Below, piece after piece: positions 44,039-52,848 of a stretch of DNA of 64,000 bases. Each line of letters starts with the position of its first letter. Position 1 is the stretch's first letter. The notes under the pieces were generated by a model that had not been told where the DNA came from, searched no databases, and worked only from the letters and a program-made list of their open reading frames with translations. The translations under genes and the position numbers were made by a program. Origin of the DNA: Actinophytocola sp963825445 (GTDB taxonomy: Bacteria > Actinomycetota > Actinomycetes > Mycobacteriales > Pseudonocardiaceae); NCBI GenBank assembly GCA_963825445.1, contig CAWGTM010000020.1, positions 806,001 through 870,000 of the forward strand, in the 5' to 3' direction.

Positions 44039-47000
44039 TCACTTGAGGTGATAGGCGCGGATGATCGTCTGCTTCACCGTGTTCCCCGCCTTGTCGCGTG
44101 CCGACGCCCGCAGTGACACGGTGTCCGCGTCGGCCGGGTGGTGGAGCACGGCGACCGTGTCGAGCAGGACCGGGACGCGCTTCCAGGTCTTGCCCTCGTC
44201 GTAGGACGCCTCGACCGTCAGGCCGCGGGCCCGTTCCGTGGCGCCGCCGTTGCGTTGCAGCAGCACGGGAACGGCGAACGCCCCGCCTGCCGGAGCGGCA
44301 CCCGTGTCGTCGACCTTCGGGTGGAACCGCAGCGCCGACACCCCGATCGGTTCGTTCCCCGTGGGCACGTGGGCCGAGGAGAACGTCCACTCCGCGCTGA
44401 CCTCCGTGGCCAGCTCGAACGGGGCGCCGCGTCGTGCGACCACCACTGCCCGGTAGTCCTGGCGTTCCGCCGGAACGGTGAACACGCCGCTCGGGTACTC
44501 GGACTCGCCGATCACCTCGTCGCCCGCGTACAGCGTGGTGCTGCCGGTGACGTTCGGGGTGGTGCCGGCGTTGCCGCTGGCGTCACCGAACAGCGGCACG
44601 TCCACGATCAGCGTGTCCCCGCCGCGGTGGGTCCAGCCACCGGTCGCGCCGGTGTCCGGAAGGGACGGTCCGAAGTTCGGGTAGTTGAACCGTTCCTCGT
44701 AGGTCCGCCCGGACTGGTATCGGCGCAGCGGCGAGGACAGCACCACGTCGGCGTCCGTCTCGCCCAGCTGCGTGGTGTGCGAGGACCACTCCACGCCGTC
44801 GGTGTTCACGTACTCGGTTCGCTTGGCCGGCAACGGGAAACGCAGGTCGGCGGCGAGCGCGACCGTGCCGCCCACGACCGGGTCGGGGGTCACCTCCCGG
44901 GCGGCCGTCCGCTCGGTGCCCACGGCGCCGATGTCCGCGTGCACGGTCGCCAGGTCGTCCTGTTCCACGACCCTCGTGAAGCCCGTGGGCATGGTGTCGT
45001 CGAACCAGGCGAGGCCGTACAACTCCTCGTTCGGCCCGCTCCACTGGGTGTTCACGCGGCTGGTGAACTCGAACCCGGCGGGCGCCTCGGTCGACCCGAG
45101 GTGTGCCGTGTAGACGGTGCTCAGGTCGTCGGCCAGGAAGTTGTTCCCGTACGAGTTCGGTTCGCCCCGCAGGGAGAAGCCGATGTCGCCGAGCAGCATG
45201 GTCGCCTCGACCGGCGGGGTGACGCTGACCGGCTTCGCCAGGCGCGAGTCGAGCCGCACGGTGGTGTCGGCCGACAGGTCGATGTTGGGCTGTACCAACA
45301 CGTTGTAGCGCGCGGTGTCGCCCTCCCAGGTGGTGACGATCCCGTCGACCAGGTAGCGGCCGCGGGGCAGCTCCAACTCGGCCACACCGTCCTCTTCGAA
45401 CAGTTCGACCAGGTACTCGGTGTCCAGTCCGAACACGCGGGACGTGTTCGACGGGGTCCGCTCGCCGTTCTGGTCGAGGTACTCGATGGTGAGCGTGTAG
45501 GTCTCGATCTCGCGGACCAGCCCGACCGCCGTGCGGACCGACGTTTCGTCGCCGGTCGCGACGACAGCGCCGCTGAAGGGCCCGTCGACGGTGCCGACCG
45601 ACGAGTCCGCGGTCACCGACACCTGCGCCGTGCCGCCGGCGGGCACCGTGACCTCGTCGGCGCTCAACGAGAACATGCCGTCGGGCGCGGTGGTGTCGAG
45701 CGTCAGGGAGAGCGTGACGTCGGTCGCCGAGAGGTTGCGGTAGGCCAGCGGCGACGTCACGGGCTCTTCGTCGTGCGGCCAGTCCTGGCTGCCGAAGTCG
45801 AGGCTCGCCGGCTCGCTCACCACGTTCTGGGTGATCGCGCGAGCCACGTCGACCCGGCCGGCGCCCTGCGCGTACGCGCCGAGGTCGGCGTTCGGGACGG
45901 CGGAACCCGTGAGCGCGGCCTTCAGCTGTGCACCCGTCCAGTCGGGGTGCTGCTGGGCGAGCAGCGCGGCCGAGCCGGCAACGTGCGGGGCGGCCATGGA
46001 CGTGCCGGAAATGGCCGTGTAGCCGGGTTCCACGGGTGGTCCGATGACACCGTCGGCGTGCAGGGCAGCCACGATGCCCACGCCCGGTGCGGTGATGTCG
46101 GGCTTCAGCAGGCCGTCGCCGGGAGTCGGGCCCTGGCTGGAGAAGCCCGCGAGCGTGTCGTCGCGGTCGACCGCGCCCACGGTCAGCGCCGAGGCGGCGG
46201 AACCGGGGGAGGACACGGTGCCCGTGGCGCCGTCGTTGCCCGAGGAGACCACGAACAGGGTGTCGTGCTCGGCCGAGAGCGTGTTCATCGCCTCCTCCAA
46301 CGGGTCGATGCCCGGCAGGTCGGTGGACCCGAGGCTCATGTTCACGACGTCGGCGCCCTGCTCGATCGCCCACTGCATGCCGGCGATGATCCAGGAGTCC
46401 TGGCCCCAGCCGAAGTCGTCAAGGATCTTGCCGTCCAGAATGGACGCTCCACTCGCGACGCCCCGGTACTTCGCGCCGGACCCGGCGACGATCGACGCGA
46501 CGTGCGTCCCGTGGCCGTAGCGGTCGACGTTGTCCGGTGACTCCGTGAAGTTCCGCTCGGCGATCTCGCGGTCGTCGAGGTCGGGGTGGGTCTGGTCGAC
46601 GCCCGTGTCGAGCACGGCCACCGTGACCCCGTCACCGGTGTAGCCGGCCTCCCAGGCGGCCGGGGCGCCGATCTGCGCGGTGCTCCGGTCCAGAGTGGAC
46701 TTGCGCTTGCCGTCCAGCCAGATCTTCGATTCGCCGGCCGATCGGGCGCTCGTCAACTGGTTCCACAGCGCACCGGACGCGTCGGCCTCGACCGCCATTC
46801 CGTTGACGGCCGGCAGGGTCCGCGCCGAGCGCACGGCGGGCAGCGCGTCGCCCGTGACGATCAGCGGGATGCCGTCCGTGTAGCCGAACTCCAGCAACGT
46901 GGTGATGTCGAACAGTCGCCGGTCGACGCGGCCGGTGTCCACCAGTCGCTGCGCGTCCGCGGGAACCAGGTAGTGGTGGCCGAGGGCCGAATATCCCGAG

Positions 47001-47209
47001 AAGACCATGTCCTCCCGGCCGGCGGCGGGTGCCACCGACCTGACCGCACCGTCCACGACGGTGACGCGATCGCCCGTGACGAGCGTCAGCGTGTGCTCCC
47101 CGGCTGCCTGCGACGCTGCCGCGGGCCGGTCGGCGGCCGCCGGGAGGAAGGTGCCGAGCACCACCCCCAGCACCACTGCGCCGATGCCGAGCCTTCTGCC
47201 TGATCCCAC
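44039..47209 (-). CDS. Secreted S8 subtilisin-like serine protease 3
   Basis: A 1056-residue paralogue. Signal peptide: LGIGAVVLGVVLGTFLPAAA. The prodomain starts TLTLVTGDRVTVVDGAV. Catalytic motifs: VAVLDTGVDQTHPDLDD (Asp), YGHGTHVASIVAGSG (His), FVVSSGNDGATGTV (Asn, in a variant SSGND context), ISGTSMAAPHVAGSAALL (Ser). It ends VKQTIIRAYHLK as in the other copies. It is the most upstream member of the tandem set, and each gene has its own gap of 90-202 bp, so they may be expressed separately. Confidence 0.93.
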   Translation of the reverse strand: MGSGRRLGIGAVVLGVVLGTFLPAAADRPAAASQAAGEHTLTLVTGDRVTVVDGAVRSVAPAAGREDMVFSGYSALGHHYLVPADAQRLVDTGRVDRRLFDITTLLEFGYTDGIPLIVTGDALPAVRSARTLPAVNGMAVEADASGALWNQLTSARSAGESKIWLDGKRKSTLDRSTAQIGAPAAWEAGYTGDGVTVAVLDTGVDQTHPDLDDREIAERNFTESPDNVDRYGHGTHVASIVAGSGAKYRGVASGASILDGKILDDFGWGQDSWIIAGMQWAIEQGADVVNMSLGSTDLPGIDPLEEAMNTLSAEHDTLFVVSSGNDGATGTVSSPGSAASALTVGAVDRDDTLAGFSSQGPTPGDGLLKPDITAPGVGIVAALHADGVIGPPVEPGYTAISGTSMAAPHVAGSAALLAQQHPDWTGAQLKAALTGSAVPNADLGAYAQGAGRVDVARAITQNVVSEPASLDFGSQDWPHDEEPVTSPLAYRNLSATDVTLSLTLDTTAPDGMFSLSADEVTVPAGGTAQVSVTADSSVGTVDGPFSGAVVATGDETSVRTAVGLVREIETYTLTIEYLDQNGERTPSNTSRVFGLDTEYLVELFEEDGVAELELPRGRYLVDGIVTTWEGDTARYNVLVQPNIDLSADTTVRLDSRLAKPVSVTPPVEATMLLGDIGFSLRGEPNSYGNNFLADDLSTVYTAHLGSTEAPAGFEFTSRVNTQWSGPNEELYGLAWFDDTMPTGFTRVVEQDDLATVHADIGAVGTERTAAREVTPDPVVGGTVALAADLRFPLPAKRTEYVNTDGVEWSSHTTQLGETDADVVLSSPLRRYQSGRTYEERFNYPNFGPSLPDTGATGGWTHRGGDTLIVDVPLFGDASGNAGTTPNVTGSTTLYAGDEVIGESEYPSGVFTVPAERQDYRAVVVARRGAPFELATEVSAEWTFSSAHVPTGNEPIGVSALRFHPKVDDTGAAPAGGAFAVPVLLQRNGGATERARGLTVEASYDEGKTWKRVPVLLDTVAVLHHPADADTVSLRASARDKAGNTVKQTIIRAYHLK

Positions 47210-47509
47210 TGATACCTCCGGTCCGAAGCTGGTAACACCACTGAGGACGTACGCACCCCGCCGCGCGTTGTCACCGGCGCGCGGCAGTGATCATCATGTG
47301 ACCCGCGCGGTGCCGGCTGCGCCGAATGCCGCGAGTCGTCCGGCCGAACGGGTGTACCGGTCCATGCGCAGTCGACAAATCGTTGACTTCGGGTAGCGCC
47401 TGGGTAACCCTGTGACTTGATCTATGCAAGAAACAAGCAAACACCTGCAAATTTCGATCATCCTGCGGTAATTCAAACGCCTGAGTCCCCTCAACGATGA
47501 GAGCGACGC
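47210..47509. other. 300-bp gap between S8 protease 3 and the GH87-like gene
   Basis: Divergent intergenic region with no gene. TTGACT at 47383-47388 is a possible -35 for the GH87-like gene, but its -10 is poor. CTTG-N7-CAAG around 47415-47430 and three GCAA repeats just after it are the only other structure seen. Confidence 0.4.
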
Positions 47510-50500
47510 ATGAGAGCGAAGCGTTTCGCGTCGTGGCTGAGCGCCACGACGCTCTTGGCCGGTCTGCTCGTCGCGACCGGCCACAGCGCGGTGTCGGCAG
47601 AAGGCACCGACCTGGCCCGCGGCAAGCCGGTGGCTGTCTCCAGCTCCACCGGGCAGCGCGCGGCGATCACCGACGGAAACCACGACACCTACTGGGAGAG
47701 CGCGAAGGCCGGTGAGCAGTGGGCCCAGGTCGACCTCGGCGAGAACGCCGCGGTCGGCGAGGCGGTGCTGAAGGTGCCGGCCGAGTGGTCGGCGCGCACC
47801 CAGCACCTCACCGTCCAGACCAGCGCGACGGCGCGACGTTCACCACCGCGGCCGGCGTCGCTCGACCGGACCTTCGAACCCAAGGGCAACGACGACACCG
47901 TGAAGTCGGCCTCGGCGAGCATCGAGGCCCGGTACGTGAAGATCGGCTTCGTCACCGGGGGCACCAGGTGACCGCACAGCTGTCCTCTTGGAGGTCTACG
48001 CGGCCGCCGAGGCGGCGGTGCTGGCCGTGCAGGGCGTCACGGCCAGCAGATCGCTGTCGGAGTACGGCGTGAACAACGCGAACGACGGCAACCCGGCCAC
48101 CTACTGGGAGAGCGCGAACAACGCGTTCCCGCAATGGATCCAGGCCGACCTCGGCGCGTCAGTCGCCACCAACCGGCTCGTGCTGAAGCTGCCGCGCCAA
48201 CTGGGAGGCCCGCACGCAGACCCTCACCGTCCAGCAGAGCACGAACGGCACCACGTTCACCGATCTCGTCGCGTCCGCCGGCTACCGGTTCACCCGGCGA
48301 CCGGCAACACCGTGACGATCAGCTTCAACTCGGTGACCACCCGGTATCGTGCGCCTGCACATCACCGCGAACACCGGCTGGCCCGCCGGCGCAGCTGTCG
48401 GAGTTCGAGGTCTACGGACCGTCCGGCAGGGGACACCCAGCCCCGACCGCGCCGGCCGGCCTCGCGTACACCCAGCCCGCGTCCGGCCAGATCCGCGCTG
48501 TCGTGGAACGGCGTCGACCGACAACGTCGGCGTGACCGGCTACGACGTCTACGCGAACGGCGCGCTGCGCACGAGCTGTCGGCGCGGACGTGCGCACGTT
48601 CACCGACACCCAGCCGGCCAGCGCGACCGTCACCTACTTCGTGCGGGCCAGGGACGCGGCCGGCAACCAGTCGCCGAACAGCAACACGGTGACCCGCACC
48701 GGCACCAGCGCGGGCGTGAACCTGGCGGTGGGCAAGCCGATCACCGCCTCCGGCCACGTGCACACGTTCGTCGCCACCAACGCCAACGACGACAAGGTGA
48801 GCACGTACTGGGAGGGCAACGCGCCTACCCGAACACGCTGACCGTGAGCCTCGGCGCGAACGCCGCCGTCACGTCGGTCGTGGTGAAGCTCAACCCGGAC
48901 CCGTCGTGGGGCCCGCGCACGCAGACGTTCCAGGTGCTCGGCCGCGACCAGGACGCCGCCGGAGTTCACGAACTCGTGTCCTCGCGGCAGTACAGCTTCA
49001 GCCCGTCGTCCGGGAACCTGGTCACGATCCCGGTGACCGCGACCGCCGCGGACGTGCGGCTGCAGTTCACCGGCGAACACCGGCGCGCCGGCCGGGCAGG
49101 TCGCCGAGCTCCAGGTGATCGGCGAGCCCGCCGCGAACCCGGACCTGCAGGTCTCGGGTCTCACGTGGACGCCGGCGTCGCCGTCGGAGAGCGACCCGGT
49201 CACGCTGTCGGCGACCGTCCGCAACGCCGGTGACCGCCAGTCCGGCGCCACGTCCGTGAGCTTCTACCTCGGCGACACGGCCGTGGGCACGGCTCCGGTC
49301 GGGAACCTCGCCGCCGGCGCGAGTGCCACGGTCTCGGCGAACATCGGCGCGCGGGACGCCGGCAGCTACACGCCGCGCGCCGTGGTCGACGAGGACGACA
49401 CGGTCGTCGAGAAGGTCGAGACCAACAACGCCTTCACCAGCCCGACCGCGCTCGTGGTCAGCGCCGTGCCGACGTCGGACCTGGTCGCCTCGCCGGTCAG
49501 CTGGACGCCGACCACCCCGCAGACCGGCGCCACCGTGACTTTCTCGGTGGCGATCCGCAACCAGGGCACGGTCGGCTCGGCGAGCGGCGCGCACGGCATC
49601 ACGCTGACGGTCACCAACGCGACGACCGGCGCGGTGGTCCGCACGCTGACCGGGTCGGCGAGCGGGGTGATCGCGCCGGGTGCGGCGACCAGCCCGGTCG
49701 AACGCTCGGCACGTGGCCGGCCGCCAACGGCCGGTACACGGTCCGGGTCGTGCTCGCGAACGACGCCAACGAGCTGCCGGCCAAGCAGGGCAACAACACC
49801 ACGACGCACAACCTGTTCGTCGGCCGCGGCGCGAACATGCCGTACGACTACTACGAGGCCGAGGACGGCGTCACCGGCGGCGGCGCCACCGTGGTCGGTC
49901 CGAACAGGACGATCGGCGACCTCGCGGGCGAGGCGTCCGGCCGGCGTGCGGTCACGCTGAACAGCAACGGCGCCTACGTCGAGTGGACCACCAAGGCGCG
50001 GACCAACACGCTGGTCACCCGGTTCTCCATCCCGGACTCGGCGGGCGGCGGCGGCATCAGCTCGACGCTGAACGTCTACGTCGACGGCACGTTCCACAAG
50101 GCGATCAACCTGACGTCGAAGTACGCGTGGCTCTACGGCGCGGAAGCCGGGCCGGGCAACTCGCCGGGTGCCGGCGGGCCGCGGCACATCTACGACGAGG
50201 CCAACATCATGCTGGACTCGTCGATCCCGGCGGGCAGCAGGATCCGGCTGCAGAAGGACGCCGGCCAACACACCACGTACGCGATCGACTTCGTCAGCCT
50301 CGAGCAGGTGGCGCCGATCGCGAACCCGGACCCCGCGCGGTACACGGTGCCGGCCGGGTTCACCCACCAGGACGTGCAGGACGCGCTGGACCGGGTGCGG
50401 CAGGACGCCAGGGAACCTGGTCGGCGTGTACCTGCCGCCGGGTGACTACCAGACGTCCAGCAAGTTCCAGGTGTACCTGAAGCCGGTCCGCGTGGTCGGC

Positions 50501-51509
50501 GCCGGGCCGTGGTACACGAGGTTCCTCGCGCCGTCCGGCCAGGAGAACACGGACGTCGGATTCCGCGCGGAGTCGCTCGGCGAACGGCTCGGTGTTCTCC
50601 GGCTTCGCGTACTTCGGCAACTACACGATCCGCCAACGACGGGCCGGGCAAGGTGTTCGACTTCAACGGCATCGCCGACATCGACGATCGAGAACATCTG
50701 GGCCGAGCACATGGTGTGCCTCTACTGGGGCGCGAACACCGACAACATGACGTCTGCGGAACAACCGGATCCGCAACATCTTCGCCGACGCGATCAACAT
50801 GACCAACGGCAGCTCCGGGAACCTGGTCTCCAACAACGAGTCCCGCGCGTCCGGCGACGACAGCTTCGCGCTGTTCAACGCGCAGGACGGCGGTGGCGGC
50901 GAGGTGACCGGCAACGTCTTCGAGAACCTGACGTCGATCCTGACGTGGCGGGCCGCCGGGTTCGCGGTGTACGGCGGCTACAACAACGTGTTCCGGAACA
51001 TGTACGTGGCGGACACGCTGGTGTATTCCGGGATCACGATCAGCTCGCTGGACTTCGGCATTCCCGATGAACGGCTTCGGCGCCTCCCCGCCGACGCGCT
51101 TCGAGAACATCTCGGTCGTTCGTGCGGGCGGCCACTTCTGGGGCGCCCAGACGTTCCCGGGCATCTGGGTGTACTCGGCGACGAAGATCTTCCAGGGCAT
51201 TCGGGTGTCCGATGTGGACATCGTGGACCCGACCTACACGGCATCATGTTCCAGACCGAACTACGTCGGCGGCCAACCGCTGTTCCCGGTGGCGGACACG
51301 GTGTTCACCAACGTCGTCGATCTCCGGGGCCCGCAAGAGCGGCGACGCGTACGACGCCAAGTCCGGGTTCGGCATCTGGGCCAACGAGATGCCGGAAGAC
51401 GGGCCAGGGCCCGGCGCGGGGCTCGGTGACGTTCAACAACCTGACCCTGAGCAACAACGCGCAGGACATCAGGAACACGACGACCACGTTCACGATCAAC
51501 AGAAACTAG
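47510..51509 (+). CDS. Secreted GH87-like (alpha-1,3-glucanase) beta-helix hydrolase, more than 20 frameshifts
   Basis: The ATG at 47510 opens a signal peptide (SATTLLAGLLVATGHSAVSA). Joining the frames gives three discoidin (F5/8C) domains (NDGNPATYWESANNAFPQWI, VSTYWEGNA), one FnIII domain (STDNVGVTGYDVYANG), two CARDB-like domains (DLQVSGLTWTPASPSESDPV), a CBM6-like domain (YDYYEAEDGVTGGGATVVGP) and a beta-helix catalytic domain (DAINMTNGSSGNLVSNN, ASGDDSFALFN, MNGFGASPPTRFENI). The latter resembles GH87 mutanases, whose catalytic Asp residues lie in such GDD segments. About 1330 residues if corrected. No nonsense codon is present apart from those created by the shifts. As written it cannot be translated. 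Confidence 0.65.
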
Positions 51510-51517
51510 TACCCGAG

Positions 51518-51564
51518 CATGGGGGTGCCGCCGGAGCAACTTTCACTCCGGCGGCACCCCCATG
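51518..51564. terminator. Long perfect hairpin after the GH87-like gene
   Basis: CATGGGGGTGCCGCCGGAG (51518-51536) and its exact complement (51546-51564) form a 19-bp stem with a nine-base loop CAACTTTCA, starting nine bases after the TAG. It has no U-tract. A strong terminator or 3' stabiliser. Confidence 0.85.
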
Positions 51565-51610
51565 CCCGCATGCCCCCACTTCCCAACCGCATCCCGCCAT
51601 GTCCCGACCG

Positions 51611-51680
51611 CGAGTTCGCGCTTCCCGACCGCGAGATCGCGCTTCCCGCACTCGAGTTCGCGGTTCCCTGCACCTGAATC
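51611..51680. repeat. Intergenic array E, 21-bp period
   Basis: CGAGTTCG/CGAGATCG-type boxes start at 51611, 51632, 51653 and 51674 (TGAATCG), each step 21 bp. Units read CGCGAGATCGCGCTTCCCGA. It is the reverse complement of the unit in array C (GGGAAGCGCGATCTCG). Located between convergent genes. Confidence 0.75.
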
Positions 51681-51713
51681 GCGCGCAACCCCGCGCGGGG
51701 TGCAACGGAAGGC

Positions 51714-52075
51714 TCAGGTTCCTGGTGTGGGGTGAACCTCAAACAGAAGGGGTTCGGGGGTGGCGGCGGGGCATGGGGAGGGCGGGCGCCAGCCCTTGGT
51801 ACTCGTCCCAGGGCGGCAGGAGGGGCCGCCCGTAAAATCCGCAGCCACCCCCGAACCCACCCGGTGACCAGCAACAACACCCGGACCGCAACACCCGCCC
51901 AAAGAGCCGCTAAAGATCGACGGACTGTAATCCACAGCTTCGCCACCAGTCGCTTGGAACACCTCGAACAGCCGGGAGGCCGCCTCGACGTCGTCCGCCG
52001 CGAGCAGCCGCCGGGCGACGGCGACGTCCTGCTGGATCCTCGCCGAGCACGAGCCGCAGGGACGGAAGTGCGTGC
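51714..52075 (-). other. Possible small protein(s), uncertain
   Basis: In one minus-strand frame a zinc-finger-like stretch (STHFRPCGSCSARIQQDVAV, H-x3-C-x2-C as in anti-sigma factors) runs into RRLLAADDVEAASRLFEVFQ. In the adjacent frame a hydrophobic stretch reads RRSLAALWAGVAVRVLLLVT. They could be one small frameshifted membrane anti-sigma-like protein or chance. There is no ribosome site, and the 5' end overlaps HdeD. Confidence 0.25.
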
Positions 52076-52618
52076 TCAGACGACCGCGCGAGCACCCAGC
52101 GCACGAAGCCGAAACCCGAGAACGATCAGCACCACACCCCACGCGATGACGAACGTCGCGATCGCGATGACCAGGGCGATGGCGCCCTCAGCCGGCTGGA
52201 CGATCAACAACAGCCCGAGGACCAGCGACACCACACCCGACACCGCGAGGAACCACTCCCGCTGGATGACCCTGCGCAGCCGGACAGCGGCCGCGATCTG
52301 CATGATCCCCGCGATGATCGCCCACACGGCGATGACCACCAGCAGCACCATCGCCGTGATGCCTGGCCACACGAGTGCGAGCACCCCCGTGAGTACGCCG
52401 AGCGCGCCGATGCCCAGGTGGAGCGCGCGTTCCTGGCCGGTGCCGGCGACCCCGATCATCGCGGCCGAGATCCCGTCGGCCAGCACGTAGATGCCCCACA
52501 GCAGCGCGAGCGCCAGCACGGTGATCTCCGGCCAGGCGACGGCCAGCAGACCGAACACGACAGCGACGACGCCACGCAGCACGATCAGCCACCAGCGCCT
52601 GCTCAGCAGTTCCAGCAT
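52076..52618 (-). CDS. HdeD family membrane protein (DUF308)
   Basis: A 180-residue protein with six transmembrane segments in three DUF308 pairs: WLIVLRGVVAVVFGLLAVAW, ITVLALALLWGIYVLADGIS, LGALGVLTGVLALVWPG-type helices and others. The ATG at 52618 gives MLELLSRRWW, the usual start of this class (amphipathic start, then TM1). HdeD relatives are linked to acid resistance in enterobacteria; the actinobacterial role is unknown. Divergent from the GH172 gene. Confidence 0.85.
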   Translation of the reverse strand: MLELLSRRWWLIVLRGVVAVVFGLLAVAWPEITVLALALLWGIYVLADGISAAMIGVAGTGQERALHLGIGALGVLTGVLALVWPGITAMVLLVVIAVWAIIAGIMQIAAAVRLRRVIQREWFLAVSGVVSLVLGLLLIVQPAEGAIALVIAIATFVIAWGVVLIVLGFRLRALGARAVV

Positions 52619-52704
52619 GCGCCCATGGTCCGCCACCCGGCCGGACCCGGCAATCCGACGATGAATCACCACCCGCTTGTGAATTGATACCACCGCACGG
52701 CCTA

Positions 52705-52755
52705 TTGACGTCAGGAAGGCACGAACTGGACACTACTCGGGTAAACGATTACCCG
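52705..52755 (+). promoter_or_regulatory. Promoter and LacI-type operator of the GH172 gene
   Basis: TTGACG (52705-52710), 18-bp spacer, GACACT (52729-52734) is a plausible promoter. The palindrome CGGGTAA-ACGA-TTACCCG (52738-52755) covers the expected transcription start. Its half CGATTACCCG is repeated exactly at 61142-61151 before the GH43-like gene. LacI-family sites have this central-CG form. Confidence 0.6.
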
Positions 52756-52848
52756 AATCGCCTGGCGCGGGCGGTTCGGTCCCTGCTCTGCCCCTGCTAG
52801 CGCCCTTGCGTCGGTCCCCCCTGCCCGGCGCCGCCGAAAGGTGTCTCG

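Noticed and set aside
47830..51420. Programmed ribosomal frameshifting in the GH87-like gene
   Set aside because: More than twenty shifts of mixed type without slippery sequences or pseudoknots cannot be programmed; errors or decay explain them better.
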